Positions 1 to 9,686 of a stretch of 64,000 bases of DNA are shown here, in pieces. The notes below the pieces were generated by a model. It was not told where the DNA came from. It searched no databases and saw only the letters and a program-made list of their open reading frames with translations. This DNA is from Pseudoblastomonas marina (GTDB taxonomy: Bacteria; Pseudomonadota; Alphaproteobacteria; Sphingomonadales; Sphingomonadaceae): the NCBI RefSeq assembly GCF_014641655.1, contig NZ_BMID01000001.1, positions 558,001 through 622,000 of the forward strand. Reading direction: 5' to 3'. The number at the start of each line of letters is the position of its first letter. The stretch's first letter is position 1. The translations under genes and the position numbers were made by a program.

Positions 1-198
1 CTTGTCCGCGGCGATGTTGAACTGCACGTCGACCGAAGGCTGTTCGTTGAGCTGGTAGCTCTTGGGCGCGTTCGGATTCTCGACCGAGAGATCCTTGATG
101 TACTGCGACAGGAAGCTGACCTGCGGCTGGTTGTCGGCGCCGTTGGGCGCGGCATCGTTGTTGTCGAGGTCGGTCAGGACGCCTTCTTCGTCGGCCAT
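1..198 (-). CDS. secB: Protein-export chaperone SecB (N-terminal part)
   Basis: SecB is a cytosolic homotetrameric chaperone that holds preproteins unfolded and delivers them to SecA for Sec export. Only the first 66 codons are in the window and the gene runs off the left edge. After an acidic, asparagine-rich leader the protein reads FLSQYIKDLSVENPNAP, the signature start of SecB, then SYQLNEQPSV and the beginning of the first beta strands. The ATG at 198 is preceded on the minus strand by a purine-rich GAGAGAA stretch. It is divergent from timA with 277 bases between them; the order secB / Tim44-like / mltA / smr is common in alphaproteobacteria (family knowledge). Confidence 0.93.
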   Translation of the reverse strand, partial: MADEEGVLTDLDNNDAAPNGADNQPQVSFLSQYIKDLSVENPNAPKSYQLNEQPSVDVQFNIAADK

Positions 199-475
199 GA
201 TGGGTATTCTCTCTGCTAAGGCATAAATATGGGGCCGGGGGACGAAGCTTGCGGCAGATTCACCCGCTCGGCGCGAGCCGCGCGCCTAGCACTGCGGCGC
301 TGTGGCGGCAATCTATCATCGGTTCGCGATGCGATCTGGGGGCGATTCGGTGAGATTGAGCTTCTTCCGGGCTCTTTTCGTCCGGTCAGCCGTTGTTAGG
401 GAAAGGTCTGATACCTAGATCAAGATGCAACGCTCGCCTTGCAAGGGGTGGGCATGACTGGCTAACGAGAACCCT

Positions 476-1153
476 GTGACCTTATCGATCATCATCCTCG
501 CCATGATTGCGGCCTTTCTGGGCCTGCGCCTCTATTCCGTGCTGGGCGACCGCGCCGAGCATGAGGAAGAACCGATGGCCCCGCGTCCGCGAACCGACCA
601 GCGCGACGAAGCGGCAACGCAATTGCGTCCGGCCACGACCGTGCGGTCGGCGAGCCAGCCGCAAACCGCGATCGCCGATCGCGAACTCGCGGCCTTCCCT
701 CCGGGTGTCGAGCGCGGCCTGCGCGCGATCGCCGCGGCCGATCGCCGGTTCGATCCGATCGCGTTCCTCGAAGGGGCCAAGGGCGCTTACACGATGGTGC
801 TCGAAGCGTTCTGGCGCGGCGACAAGGAAGAGCTGCGCGAACTGTGCGACGACGATGTCTATGCCAGCTTCGCCGGCGCGATCGACGCACGCGAGAAAGC
901 GGGCGAAAAGCTCGACAACAAGCTGATCCGGATCGAGGAAACGGCAATCACCGGGGCCGATTTCATGGCTCCGCTGGCGCGGATCACGATCCGCTTCACC
1001 GCCGATATCGCGGCGGTGACTCGCGACAAGGACGGCAACGTGATCGCCGGGTCGCTCGACGATGCGGTCGAAAGCGTCGACCTGTGGACCTTCAGCCGCG
1101 ACGTGACCTCGAGCAATCCCGACTGGCTGCTCGACGAAACCGACCAGGGCTGA
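476..1153 (+). CDS. Tim44/TimA-domain inner-membrane protein
   Basis: This 225-residue protein has one N-terminal membrane segment (about residues 3-17, starting at the GTG at 476), then a charged, low-complexity linker (about 25-80). The C-terminal globular domain (about 85-222) is of the Tim44-like type: FLEGAKGAYTMVLEAFWRGD followed by the DLWTFSRD core and a final NPDWLLDETD. The alphaproteobacterial TimA family is related to mitochondrial Tim44, but its bacterial role is not settled. Its place between secB and mltA and its membrane anchor fit work in protein transport or envelope assembly (inference). It ends 7 bases before mltA and probably shares its transcript. The GTG start has only a weak upstream GAGAA. 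Confidence 0.85.
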   Translation: MTLSIIILAMIAAFLGLRLYSVLGDRAEHEEEPMAPRPRTDQRDEAATQLRPATTVRSASQPQTAIADRELAAFPPGVERGLRAIAAADRRFDPIAFLEGAKGAYTMVLEAFWRGDKEELRELCDDDVYASFAGAIDAREKAGEKLDNKLIRIEETAITGADFMAPLARITIRFTADIAAVTRDKDGNVIAGSLDDAVESVDLWTFSRDVTSSNPDWLLDETDQG

Positions 1154-1160
1154 TCCCGCC

Positions 1161-2330
1161 ATGCTCGCGACCGCGTTGCGCCGTCTTTCGCTGTTCGGTG
1201 CCGCGGCGCTGCTGGCCGGTTGCGGCCAGATCGTCCCCGAGCCCGAAGACCTGCCGCCGCCCGGAGTCGCCGCCGAAATCTCGCGCGGGCCCGATATCCG
1301 CACACTGTCCTTCACCGACGAGGACGCGCGCGGCGCGCTTGTCTCGTTCCGCGCCTCATGCCCGCAATTGCTGCGGCGCGAGGATGCAAGCGGGCTGATC
1401 GAACCGGCAGCATGGCGCGGCGTGTGCGACCTTGCCGCTACCTGGCCCGCCAATGACGCGGCGCGTTTCTTCACCCAGCATTTCGAGACCGCGCAATTGC
1501 GCGACGGGCGCGCCTTCGCGACCGGCTATTTCGAGCCGTCGATCGAAGGCTCGCGCACCCGGCTGCCGGGCTACGACGTGCCGGTCTACGCGATGCCCGA
1601 CGACCTCGTGCGCGCCTGGCCCAAGGACATGCCCGAAAGCGAACGCACGGGCCGCCCTCCGCTCGGGCGGATCAACGAGCAGGGCGAATACGAGCTCTAT
1701 TACGATCGCGCTGCGATCGAGGACGGCGCGCTCGCAGGGCGCGGGCTCGAAATCGCCTGGGCCAAGGACCCGATCGAGTTCTTCTTCCTCCAGATCCAGG
1801 GCTCGGGCATGCTGCGCGCACCCGACGGATCGATCATGCGGATCGGCTATGCCGGGCAGAACGGGCGCGAATATGTCGGCATTGGCGGGGTGATGCGCGA
1901 ACGCGGCCTGCTCGGCGACGGGCCCGGGCAATATGCCGGGTCGATGCAGGGCATTGTCCGTTATCTGCGCGAACATCCCGAGGAGGGCCGCGAGCTGATG
2001 CGGCTCAACAAGAGCTGGATCTTCTTCCGCGAACTCTCGACCGGCCCGGTGGGGGCGATGGGGGTCGAGGTGACGGAGGGCAACACCGTCGCGACCGATC
2101 CGGCCTATATCCCGCTCGGCGCACCCGTCTGGCTCGACCTCGACCGCGACGTCGCCGACGGGCTGTGGGTGGCGCAGGACACCGGCGGGGCGATCAAGGG
2201 ACCCAACCGGTTCGACACCTTCTGGGGCAATGGCGACCGCGCCGCCGAAATCGCCGGCGGGATGAGCGGACGCGGCCAGGCCTATGTCCTGCTGCCGCGT
2301 GGCACGCTCGAGCGCCGCGGAACGCGGTGA
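1161..2330 (+). CDS. mltA: Membrane-bound lytic murein transglycosylase A
   Basis: MltA is an outer-membrane lipoprotein that cleaves the glycan strands of peptidoglycan, leaving 1,6-anhydromuramoyl ends. The protein is 389 residues long. A lipoprotein signal with lipobox LAGC (about residues 18-21) is followed by the MltA barrel domain, with TGYFEPSIEGSR near residue 120 and IQGSGMLR near 215. The C-terminal 3D domain contains AQDTGGAIKGPNRFD; the Asp before TGG corresponds to the catalytic Asp of the family. It follows timA by 7 bases and its stop overlaps the smr start in GTGA, so the three genes look like one operon. Length and motifs are complete. Confidence 0.95.
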   Translation: MLATALRRLSLFGAAALLAGCGQIVPEPEDLPPPGVAAEISRGPDIRTLSFTDEDARGALVSFRASCPQLLRREDASGLIEPAAWRGVCDLAATWPANDAARFFTQHFETAQLRDGRAFATGYFEPSIEGSRTRLPGYDVPVYAMPDDLVRAWPKDMPESERTGRPPLGRINEQGEYELYYDRAAIEDGALAGRGLEIAWAKDPIEFFFLQIQGSGMLRAPDGSIMRIGYAGQNGREYVGIGGVMRERGLLGDGPGQYAGSMQGIVRYLREHPEEGRELMRLNKSWIFFRELSTGPVGAMGVEVTEGNTVATDPAYIPLGAPVWLDLDRDVADGLWVAQDTGGAIKGPNRFDTFWGNGDRAAEIAGGMSGRGQAYVLLPRGTLERRGTR

Positions 2331-2887
2331 GACCCCCGCGCGGACTGAGCGAGGCCGAGGCGAGCGCCTGGGCGAAACTGGCCGCGAGCGTCGAGCCGCT
2401 GGCGGGCCGGAAGCGGCCGAAGCTGCCCGACGATGCGCCGAGCAAGGCTCCGGACAAGGCGATCGAGGCGATCGCGCGCCCGGCGCCCAAACAAACTCCC
2501 GCACCTCCTCCACCTCCTCCTCCGCAACGTCCACTCGGTGCGAAGCACGGCCTCGACAATTCGTGGGAACGCAAGCTTTCGCGCGCGTCGATCGCTCCCG
2601 ACTTCACGCTCGACCTGCACGGCAACAATCTCGACGCGGCGTGGACCAGGCTCGATGACGGGCTGGCGCAGGCCAAGGCGATGGGCGTGCGGCTGGTGCT
2701 GGTCGTCACCGGCAAGCCGCGCCCGGTCGATCCGGCCGATCGCGGCACACGCCGCGGTGCGATCCGCGCCAAGATCCTCGACTGGCTCGCGGCGGGCCGC
2801 CACGCCTCCGACATTGCCGCCATACGCAAGGCGCACCGCCGCCACGGGGGCGACGGTGCGCTCTACATCGTGCTCCGGAGGAGCTGA
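2327..2887 (+). CDS. Smr-domain protein (MutS2 C-terminal type)
   Basis: This is a 186-residue protein. The N-terminal half is a proline/lysine-rich linker with a polyproline run around residues 58-65; the C-terminal half is an Smr domain with LDLHGNNLDAAW and LVVTGKPRPV, matching the family's LDLHG and TGKG boxes. Smr domains bind branched DNA or RNA and some nick it; stand-alone proteins of this kind are often annotated DNA mismatch repair protein MutS. The cellular role here is unknown. I chose the GTG at 2327 because it overlaps the mltA stop (GTGA) and the reading frame upstream lies inside mltA. An in-frame stretch runs further back to 2165 but carries no Smr-family sequence. Confidence 0.88.
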   Translation: MRPPRGLSEAEASAWAKLAASVEPLAGRKRPKLPDDAPSKAPDKAIEAIARPAPKQTPAPPPPPPPQRPLGAKHGLDNSWERKLSRASIAPDFTLDLHGNNLDAAWTRLDDGLAQAKAMGVRLVLVVTGKPRPVDPADRGTRRGAIRAKILDWLAAGRHASDIAAIRKAHRRHGGDGALYIVLRRS

Positions 2888-2893
2888 TCCGCG

Positions 2894-3502
2894 TCAGGAC
2901 CGCGGCGGATATGCGCCCTGAATCGCGATACAGGTGGTCATCGCGATCGAAGGCTGCGAATTCATGAACGGTTGGCTGCCGCCGGTGTTGCCGACCTGAA
3001 TCGCACCCGCATTCATGTCGACGTTGGCGGGGCCGTCGGCATAGATCGCCTGCCCGTCGGGGAAATCCGCCAGGAGCCCGTTGCTCGGATTGTCGCTCGT
3101 TCCGGGGGCATCTTCCGCCCGCAGCCTCGCAGTGTGCGAATGGGAGGGCATATTGCCGACCGTCAACGTCACCTGCTCGGCACCGAATTTCGCGCCCCAG
3201 TCATGCAACGACAGGCCGGGGCCCTGGCCGACGCCGACCATGGCACGCCCGCGCAGGTCGGGCAGCGCGAACGTCGTCCGGCCGTCACCGCCATAGGTGG
3301 TGCCGAGCAGCGAGAAGAGCGCGCTGTTCTGCGAAATGGACAACAGTTGCCCGTTGGTCGGCGCATAGCCGCGCGGACAGTAATTGCCGCCGAATTGCTG
3401 GATTTCGCCGAGATACGGATCGAGGCCCATGGTTGCCGAAGACGCGGCAAACCCGGCTCCTGCCATCGCGGCGGCGCCCATCATTGCGTTCAAATATTTC
3501 AT
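2894..3502 (-). CDS. Exported phage tail-collar domain protein (MdpB-like)
   Basis: This 202-residue protein has a short N-terminal hydrophobic signal-like segment (about 5-22). A tail-collar domain follows: YLGEIQQFGGNYCPRGY, GQLLSISQNSALFSLLGTTYGGDGRTTFALPDLRGR and, later, MPSHSHTARL, the classic microcystin-dependent/collar motifs. It ends in NSQPSIAMTTCIAIQGAYP. The domain forms trimeric fibre tips in phages, but bacteria carry stand-alone chromosomal copies of unknown function. No other phage genes are nearby, so I do not read this as a prophage remnant. It lies downstream of katG on the same strand, behind a likely terminator, and faces smr with 6 bases between stops. Confidence 0.87.
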   Translation of the reverse strand: MKYLNAMMGAAAMAGAGFAASSATMGLDPYLGEIQQFGGNYCPRGYAPTNGQLLSISQNSALFSLLGTTYGGDGRTTFALPDLRGRAMVGVGQGPGLSLHDWGAKFGAEQVTLTVGNMPSHSHTARLRAEDAPGTSDNPSNGLLADFPDGQAIYADGPANVDMNAGAIQVGNTGGSQPFMNSQPSIAMTTCIAIQGAYPPRS

Positions 3503-3570
3503 GCTTCCCCCTTAGGTATCATTGTCCGACCCGGGAGTACATTACATCGTTACTGTCGAATTGCCATAAT

Positions 3571-3607
3571 AGAAGCGCCGCCTCGTCGATAACGAGACGG
3601 CGCTTCT
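3571..3607 (-). terminator. Hairpin terminator after katG
   Basis: Arms at 3571-3584 and 3590-3607 give a long GC-rich stem (AGAAGCGCCGCCTCGT against ACGAGACGGCGCTTCT) with a single C-A mismatch and a 5-base loop. It starts 22 bases past the katG stop. The T-tract on the minus strand is weak (TTCTATTAT), so termination strength is uncertain. Confidence 0.6.
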
Positions 3608-3629
3608 TGGCTCACGATATTTTCAAATC

Positions 3630-5846
3630 CTATTTGTGATACTTGGCGCAGCGCAGATCGAAGCGATCGGCGTCCATCACCTTGGTCCATGCCTTCACGA
3701 AGTCGCGCACCATGCGCTCTTCGCCGCCTTTCTCGGCATAGGTTTCGGCCACCGCGCGCAATTGCGAGTTCGAGCCGAAGACGAGGTCGGTGCGCGTCGC
3801 GCGCCACTTCTCGTCGCCCTTGATCCGGCACTTGCCGACGAACTCCTCGTCGCCGCTCTCGTCGACCACTTCCCACACCGTGCCCATTTCGAGCAGGTTG
3901 ACGAAGAAGTCGTTCGACAGCGTGCCCGGGCGGTCGGTCAGGACCCCGATCGAATTGCCGTGCTTGGCGTGGGTGCTGACGGCGCCCAACGCCCGCATCC
4001 CGCCGACCAGCGCGGTCATTTCGGGGATCGACAGGCCCAGCAGGTGCGCGCGGTCGATCAGCATGTCCTCGGTCTTCACCGAAGCCTTGGTCTTCAGGTA
4101 GTTGCGGAACCCGTCGGCGAACGGTTCGAGCGGTTCGAAGCTCTCGGCATCGGTGTGCTCGTCGCCGGCATCGCCGCGACCGGTGGTCACGTCGACGCTG
4201 ACGTCATGGCCGCCATCCTTGGCCGCCTTCTCGATCGCCGCGGCACCGGCGAGCACGATCGCATCGGCCATCGACAGTTCGCCGCGCAGCTCGTCGAGCT
4301 TCGACAGGACCTTCGACAGTTCGTCGGGATCGTTGACCGCCCAGTCCTTTTGCGGGGCGAGGCGCACGCGGGCACCGTTGGCGCCGCCGCGATGATCCGA
4401 ATTGCGATAGGTCGAGGCCGAAGCCCAGGCCGCCTTGACCAGTTCGGAGATCGACAACCCGCTGTCGAGCACCTTCGCCTTGAAGTCCGATACCGCGCTG
4501 CCGGAAGGCTCCGTGCCGGCGGGCGTCGGGTCCTGCCAGATCAGGTCTTCCTCGGGCACTTCGGGGCCGAGATAGCGGACCTTGGGTCCCATGTCGCGGT
4601 GACACAGCTTGAACCAGGCGCGGGCGAAGGCATCGTCGAGCGCCGCCTGGTCGTCGCGGAAGCGTTCGGAAATCTTGCGATATTCCGGGTCGCGCTTCAG
4701 CGCCATGTCGGCGGTGGTCATGATCGTCGGGACCTTCTTGTTCGGGTCCCGCGCATCGGGCGCCATGTCGGCTTCCTCGGGATCGATCGGGGTCCACTGG
4801 TTCGCACCGGCCGGGCTCTGGGTGAGCTCGTATTCGTACTTGAACAACAGGCGGAAATAGTCGTTGCCCCACTGGGTCGGGTTGGGCGTCCACGGGCCTT
4901 CGATGCCCGAGGTCGTGATGTGGCCCTTCTCGATCTCTTCGGGATCGGTCAGCCAGCCGAAGCCCATGCGATGCAGGTGCTCGCCTTCAGGTGCACCGCC
5001 GAACGTGTCGGAGGGCTTGGCCCCGTGGCACTTGCCGAAGGCGTGGCCGCCGGCGGTCAGGGCGACGGTTTCCTCGTCGTTCATCGCCATCCGGGCGAAG
5101 GTTTCGCGCATGTCGCGCGCCATGCCTTCGGGATCGTGCGGATTGCCGCCCGGGCCCTCGGGATTGACGTAGATCAGGCCCATCTGGATCGCCGCGAGCG
5201 GGTTTTCGAGCGCCTTGCCCTCGTCGGGGATGATGCGCGTTTCGACGCCTTCGTCGACCCACTCTTCCTCGGTGCCCCAATAGGTCGTCTCGGGTTCGTA
5301 CACGTCGGCGCGGCCGCCGCCGAAGCCGAACACCGGGCCCCCCATCGATTCGATCGCGACGTTTCCGGTCAGGATGAAGAGGTCGGCCCAGCTGATGTGC
5401 TTGCCGTATTTCTGCTTGATCGGCCACAGCAGGCGACGCGCCTTGTCGAGATTGCCGTTGTCGGGCCAGCTGTTGAGCGGGGCAAAGCGCTGCTGCCCGC
5501 TCGAGGCACCGCCGCGACCGTCGCCGGTGCGATAGGTGCCCGCCGCGTGCCACGCCATGCGGATGAAGAACGGGCCGTAATGCCCGTAATCGGCCGGCCA
5601 CCAGGGCTGGCTGTCGGTCATCAGGTCGGTGAGGTCCTGCTTGAGCGCCTTGTAGTCGAGCGCGTTGAAGGCCTCGGCGTAATCGAAATCGTCGCCCATC
5701 GGGTCGGCGCTGCGACCCTCGGTGGTGAGAATGTCGAGCTGCAGCTGGTCGGGCCACCAGTCGCGATTGGTGCGGCCGAACAGGCTCCGCATTTCGCCGC
5801 TGCCGCCGAACGGGCAGCCTTCGATCGATCCGGTCTTGGCATCCAT
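3630..5846 (-). CDS. katG: Catalase-peroxidase KatG
   Basis: KatG is a bifunctional heme enzyme that disproportionates hydrogen peroxide and oxidises peroxidatic donors in the cytosol. The protein is 738 residues long, the full two-domain length. The active N-terminal domain shows the distal triad Arg96, Trp99 and His100 in [11 protein letters not shown]. Tyr226 and Met253 are present, so the Met-Tyr-Trp adduct needed for catalase activity can form, and the proximal His268 lies in [10 protein letters not shown]. The C-terminal half is the degenerate second domain. It lies downstream of ahpC-ahpF on the same strand, but a Rho-independent terminator follows ahpF, so katG probably has its own promoter in 5847-6028. 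I saw no oxyR gene in the window. Confidence 0.98.
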   Translation of the reverse strand: MDAKTGSIEGCPFGGSGEMRSLFGRTNRDWWPDQLQLDILTTEGRSADPMGDDFDYAEAFNALDYKALKQDLTDLMTDSQPWWPADYGHYGPFFIRMAWHAAGTYRTGDGRGGASSGQQRFAPLNSWPDNGNLDKARRLLWPIKQKYGKHISWADLFILTGNVAIESMGGPVFGFGGGRADVYEPETTYWGTEEEWVDEGVETRIIPDEGKALENPLAAIQMGLIYVNPEGPGGNPHDPEGMARDMRETFARMAMNDEETVALTAGGHAFGKCHGAKPSDTFGGAPEGEHLHRMGFGWLTDPEEIEKGHITTSGIEGPWTPNPTQWGNDYFRLLFKYEYELTQSPAGANQWTPIDPEEADMAPDARDPNKKVPTIMTTADMALKRDPEYRKISERFRDDQAALDDAFARAWFKLCHRDMGPKVRYLGPEVPEEDLIWQDPTPAGTEPSGSAVSDFKAKVLDSGLSISELVKAAWASASTYRNSDHRGGANGARVRLAPQKDWAVNDPDELSKVLSKLDELRGELSMADAIVLAGAAAIEKAAKDGGHDVSVDVTTGRGDAGDEHTDAESFEPLEPFADGFRNYLKTKASVKTEDMLIDRAHLLGLSIPEMTALVGGMRALGAVSTHAKHGNSIGVLTDRPGTLSNDFFVNLLEMGTVWEVVDESGDEEFVGKCRIKGDEKWRATRTDLVFGSNSQLRAVAETYAEKGGEERMVRDFVKAWTKVMDADRFDLRCAKYHK

Positions 5847-6028
5847 GATGGGTCTCTCCTCTCTTGCAGGGACGACTCGTTGCGGTCCTCCCCGATCATT
5901 TCATGGCGGCACGCTACGCTTTTGCGACGCCGCCGCGAAGCCATGCGTTCCGATGACTTTGAACGTTTTAATCAATCAGAGGCGATTCAGCGTTTCTATC
6001 GATCAATCGAGCCTTGCCGTGGCGCACG

Positions 6029-6064
6029 AAAAAGCGCGCCCCCCGCGGTATGCGGAGGCGCGCT
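6029..6064 (-). terminator. Rho-independent terminator after ahpF
   Basis: Perfect 8-base arms AGCGCGCC (6033-6040) and GGCGCGCT (6057-6064) with a small inner CCGC/GCGG helix. On the minus strand the hairpin is followed by a TTTTT run (complement of 6029-6033), 25 bases past the ahpF stop. This separates ahpCF transcription from katG. Confidence 0.8.
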
Positions 6065-6088
6065 CTTGCGGTCGGTGAAGGTCGGAAA

Positions 6089-7678
6089 TCAGGCCGCTTC
6101 GGCGACCTCGTCGGCGGGGGCGTGGCGGACGAGGTAATCGAAGGCCGAGAGCGCTGCGGCCGAGCCTGCACCCATCGACACGACGATCTGCTTGTAGGGC
6201 TCGACGGTGCAATCGCCCGCGGCGAATACGCCGGGCAGGTTGGTGCGACCGCTTTCGTCGGTCTCGATCTCGCCGATGCGGTTGAGCTCGAGCGCGCCGT
6301 CCTTGAGCCATTCGGTGTTGGGAACGAGCCCGATCTGCACGAACACGCCGGCGACATCGACGCGATGTTCCTCTTCGCTCTCGCGGTCCTTGTAGACGAA
6401 GCCGTCGACCTTGCCGTTCGCGCCGGTGATCTCGGTCGTCTGCGCGTTGACGAGGATTGCGACATTCGAGAGGCTGCGGAGCTTGTTCTGCAGCACCTCG
6501 TCGGCGCGCAGCGCCTTGTCGAATTCGACCAGCGTGACGTGCTCGACGATCTTGGCGAGGTCGATCGCCGCCTCGACGCCCGAATTGCCGCCGCCGATCA
6601 CCGCGACGCGCTTGCCCTTGAACAGCGGGCCGTCGCAATGCGGGCAATAGGCCACGCCCTTGTTGCGGTATTCCTGCTCGCCCGGCACGCCGAGCGCGCG
6701 CCAGCGGGCGCCGGTGGCGAGGATCAGCGCGCGGGTCTGCAGCGTCGCACCGTTTTCGAGTTCGAGCGTGTGGAGGCCGCCTTTCTCTTCGGCGGGAATG
6801 AGCTTCTTGGCGATCGCGCGGTCCATCAGGTCGATGCCGTTCTCGCTGACCTGGCGGCCGAGCTCGTCGGCCAGCTTGGGCCCTTCGGTGTAGAGCGTGC
6901 CGGGCAGGTTCTCGATTCCGAGCGTGTCCTGCAACTGTCCGCCGAAGCGTTCGGCGGCGATGCCGGTCGCAAACCCCTTGCGCGCGGTATAGATCGACGC
7001 TGCGACACCGGCCGGGCCGCCGCCCAGCACGAGCACGTCGAACGCGTCCTTGGCGGAGAGCTTTTCTGCGGCGCGCGCCTCGCTGCCGGTGTCGAGCTTC
7101 GCCAGCACGTCGTCGAGCGACATCTTGCCGTTGTAAAAGCTCTCACCGTTTAGGAAGGTCGCGGGCACCGCCATGATGTTGCGCGCCTCCACCTCGTCCT
7201 TGAACGTGCCGCCCTCGATCAGCGTCGCGGTGATGCGCGGGTTCTCGAACGCCATCAGCGTGAGCGCCTGCACCACGTCGGGGCAGTTGTGGCAGCTGAG
7301 CGAGAAATACATCTCGAAGGCGTAATCGGCTTCGAGCGCGCGGATCGCCTCGAGTGTTTCCTGCTCGACCTTGGGCGGGTGGCCGCCGGCCCACAGCAGC
7401 GCGAGCACGAGCGAGGTGAATTCGTGGCCGAGCGGGAGCCCGGCGAAGCGGACCCAGCGGGTCGCGTCGGAGGCACGGCGAACGACGAAGCTCGGCTTGC
7501 GATCGTCGGTCCCGTCGAAGCTCGCGCTCACATCCTTGTGGAGCGCGGCGATTTCCTCGAGCAGTTCGCGCGTCTGGTCGGATTTCGCCCCATCCCCAAG
7601 CGACGCGACGAGCTCGATCGGCTCGCGCAGATTGGCGAGATAGGTTTTGAGCTGGTCCTTCATCGACGGGTCGAGCAT
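6089..7678 (-). CDS. ahpF: Alkyl hydroperoxide reductase subunit F
   Basis: AhpF is a flavoprotein that passes electrons from NADH to the peroxiredoxin AhpC. The protein is 529 residues, the full family length. Two thioredoxin folds lie at the N-terminus with the disulfide SCHNC (about residue 130). An FAD domain starts at [10 protein letters not shown], a CPHC redox pair lies in [10 protein letters not shown], and the NADH site is [10 protein letters not shown]. The C-terminal FAD box GVFAAGDCT is intact. I chose the ATG at 7678 because the protein then begins [14 protein letters not shown] like the E. coli enzyme; an earlier in-frame start at 7756 adds 26 residues without family similarity. 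It lies 89 bases downstream of ahpC. Confidence 0.97.
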   Translation of the reverse strand: MLDPSMKDQLKTYLANLREPIELVASLGDGAKSDQTRELLEEIAALHKDVSASFDGTDDRKPSFVVRRASDATRWVRFAGLPLGHEFTSLVLALLWAGGHPPKVEQETLEAIRALEADYAFEMYFSLSCHNCPDVVQALTLMAFENPRITATLIEGGTFKDEVEARNIMAVPATFLNGESFYNGKMSLDDVLAKLDTGSEARAAEKLSAKDAFDVLVLGGGPAGVAASIYTARKGFATGIAAERFGGQLQDTLGIENLPGTLYTEGPKLADELGRQVSENGIDLMDRAIAKKLIPAEEKGGLHTLELENGATLQTRALILATGARWRALGVPGEQEYRNKGVAYCPHCDGPLFKGKRVAVIGGGNSGVEAAIDLAKIVEHVTLVEFDKALRADEVLQNKLRSLSNVAILVNAQTTEITGANGKVDGFVYKDRESEEEHRVDVAGVFVQIGLVPNTEWLKDGALELNRIGEIETDESGRTNLPGVFAAGDCTVEPYKQIVVSMGAGSAAALSAFDYLVRHAPADEVAEAA

Positions 7679-7715
7679 GCGGGAAATCCTGAGTTTATGG
7701 AGAGGGGAGGAAAAT

Positions 7716-7744
7716 GCGGCCCGGAGCGTTGCGCTCCGGGCCGC
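7716..7744 (-). terminator. Strong hairpin in the ahpC-ahpF gap (attenuator or partial terminator)
   Basis: A perfect 13-base inverted repeat, GCGGCCCGGAGCG and CGCTCCGGGCCGC, with a 3-base loop. On the minus strand it is followed by ATTTTCC. It sits 23 bases after the ahpC stop and 37 before the ahpF start, so it can end part of the ahpC transcripts and protect their 3' ends. Confidence 0.75.
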
Positions 7745-7767
7745 GATTTCTGTCAAAATCTAGGAAA

Positions 7768-8334
7768 TCAGATCTTGCCGACGAGGTCGAGCGAGGGGCT
7801 CAGCGTCTCGTCTTCTTCTTCCCATGCAGCCGGGCAGACCTGGCCGGGGTTGTTGCGCACATACTGCGCCGCCTTGATCTTGCGGGTCAGTTCGTTGGCA
7901 TTGCGGCCGACGCCTTCGCAGGTCTGTTCCATGATCTGGATCACGCCGTCGGGATCGACGACGAAGGTCGCGCGGTCGGCGAGTCCCATGTCTTCACGCA
8001 GCACGTCGAAGTTCTTCGCGAGCGTGTGGAGCTGGTCGCCGAGGAACGGGAAGGTGAGCTTGCCGATCCGCTCGGACGTGTCGTGCCAGGCCTTGTGGCT
8101 GAAATGCGTGTCGGTCGAAACACCGTACACCTCTACGCCCATCTTCTGGAGCATCTCGTACTTCTCGCCCATGTCCTCGAGCTCGGTCGGGCAGACGAAG
8201 GTGAAGTCGGCCGGGTAGAAGAAGAACACGGCCCACTTGCCGCGCACGTCCTCGTCGGTGACCTCGAAGAAGTCCTTGCCGGCCTGGAAGGCGGTCGCCT
8301 TGAACGGTTTGATCTGCGATCCGATGATACCCAT
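7768..8334 (-). CDS. ahpC: Alkyl hydroperoxide reductase subunit C (2-Cys peroxiredoxin)
   Basis: AhpC is the typical 2-Cys peroxiredoxin that reduces organic and hydrogen peroxides, recycled by AhpF. The protein has 188 residues and ends LDLVGKI like the E. coli protein. The peroxidatic Cys48 is in FTFVCPTE, the resolving Cys in GQVCPAAW near residue 168, and the GGLG-like/YF region that marks sensitive peroxiredoxins is not obvious. The ATG at 8334 follows GGAG by 10 bases; earlier in-frame codons up to 8523 are not family sequence. It is the first gene of an ahpC-ahpF unit. The upstream gap 8335-8547 must hold the promoter; I could not identify a convincing OxyR site. Confidence 0.97.
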   Translation of the reverse strand: MGIIGSQIKPFKATAFQAGKDFFEVTDEDVRGKWAVFFFYPADFTFVCPTELEDMGEKYEMLQKMGVEVYGVSTDTHFSHKAWHDTSERIGKLTFPFLGDQLHTLAKNFDVLREDMGLADRATFVVDPDGVIQIMEQTCEGVGRNANELTRKIKAAQYVRNNPGQVCPAAWEEEDETLSPSLDLVGKI

Positions 8335-8547
8335 TATATTGATTCTCCGTATGTTCGGGGTGAAAATCGTGTGTCCGAGATAGGCAATGCTGCGATGCAC
8401 AAAAGCGATATGATGCGATTGCGAGCATCGGAATAATCGATCGCCTAAATGGAACTTATGGAAACAACAACGGCGTGTTGGTTGCGTTCCACAGTGCGGC
8501 CCGTTCGAGCGGATGCGGAGCACGCTCGACCGATTTCGGGTCGGGAT

Positions 8548-9630
8548 CTACTCTCCCAGGCCAGCGCCTACTTGTGCGCGGTGCAGCAATTTCTGGTCGG
8601 CGAGGATCAGCGCCATCATCGCCTCGACCACCGGGACCGCGCGGATGCCGACGCATGGGTCGTGCCGTCCGGTGGTCGAAATCTGGGCCTCTGCGCCGGA
8701 TGAATCGATGGTCGCGACAGGGGTGCGGATCGAGCTGGTAGGCTTGAACGCGACGCGAGCGACCACCGGCTGCCCGGTGGCGATCCCGCCCGCGGTCCCG
8801 CCGGCATGGTTGCTGGCGAAATCTGGGCCTTCACCGCCCGGCCGCATGGCATCGGCATTCTCGCTGCCCCTGAGCCGCGCGGCGGCGAAGCCATCGCCGA
8901 TCTCGACACCTTTCGAAGCGTTGATACCCATCATCGCTTGCGCGATCTCGGCGTCGAGCTTGGCATAGACCGGAGCGCCCCAGCCGGCGGGCACGCCGGT
9001 GGCGACGCATTCGACCACTGCACCCAGCGAATCCCCGTCGCGCCGCGCCTCGTCCATCATCGCGGCCCAGCGTTCGGCGGCGGCCGGATCGGGGCAAAAG
9101 AAATCGTTGTGGTTAATGGCTTGCGGGTCGAATGCCGCGCGGTCGATCGGATCGCCGCCGAGTTCGCAGAGATAGGTGGTTAGCTCAACCTCACTTGAGA
9201 TCTTGCGCGCGATCGCCCCCGCCGCGACCCGCATTGCGGTTTCGCGCGCCGAAGAGCGCCCACCGCCGCGATGATCGCGGATCCCGTATTTGGCGTCGTA
9301 GGCGTAATCGGCGTGGCCGGGGCGATAGGTGGTGGCCTGCTTCGAATAGTCCTTCGAACGCTGGTCGACATTTTCGATCACCAGCGAAATCGGTGTGCCC
9401 GTCGTCTTCCCTTCGAACACGCCCGACAGGATTCGCACCGCATCCGGTTCGCGCCGCTGGGTGGTGTGGCGCGACTGGCCCGGACGGCGCGCATCGAGGA
9501 AGGGCTGGATGTCGGCCTCGCTCAGCGCGATGCGCGGCGGGCACCCGTCGACCACGCAGCCGATCGCGGGCCCGTGGCTCTCCCCCCAGGTGGTGACGCG
9601 GAGCATGTGGCCGAAAGTGTTGAAGCTCAT
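8548..9630 (-). CDS. aroC: Chorismate synthase
   Basis: AroC makes chorismate from 5-enolpyruvylshikimate 3-phosphate using reduced FMN, the last step of the shikimate pathway. The protein is 360 residues long. Family signatures are [17 protein letters not shown] near the start, [16 protein letters not shown] and [26 protein letters not shown] in the middle, and [16 protein letters not shown] towards the end. I chose the ATG at 9630 ([20 protein letters not shown]); an ATG four codons upstream is possible. It is divergent from the ArsC/YffB-like gene, with 56 bases for both promoters. Confidence 0.97.
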   Translation of the reverse strand: MSFNTFGHMLRVTTWGESHGPAIGCVVDGCPPRIALSEADIQPFLDARRPGQSRHTTQRREPDAVRILSGVFEGKTTGTPISLVIENVDQRSKDYSKQATTYRPGHADYAYDAKYGIRDHRGGGRSSARETAMRVAAGAIARKISSEVELTTYLCELGGDPIDRAAFDPQAINHNDFFCPDPAAAERWAAMMDEARRDGDSLGAVVECVATGVPAGWGAPVYAKLDAEIAQAMMGINASKGVEIGDGFAAARLRGSENADAMRPGGEGPDFASNHAGGTAGGIATGQPVVARVAFKPTSSIRTPVATIDSSGAEAQISTTGRHDPCVGIRAVPVVEAMMALILADQKLLHRAQVGAGLGE

Positions 9631-9686
9631 GCCACACAGCACTGTCGCGCTTTCGCGCGCATGTCCACGCTGTTAGGACCGCCGGC

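Noticed and set aside
393-421. Promoter TTGTTA-N17-TAGATC for timA
   Set aside because: The -10 box matches only three of six positions; too weak to claim.
3636-6137. Open frame of 833 codons on the plus strand opposite katG
   Set aside because: It mirrors katG codon by codon, has no family sequence and no ribosome site. GC-rich third positions create such antisense frames here.
8335-8547. Possible OxyR site upstream of ahpC (CGATT at 8416, AATCG at 8435)
   Set aside because: Only a 5-base inverted repeat; the ATAG-N7-CTAT pattern is not met, so I did not list it as a feature.
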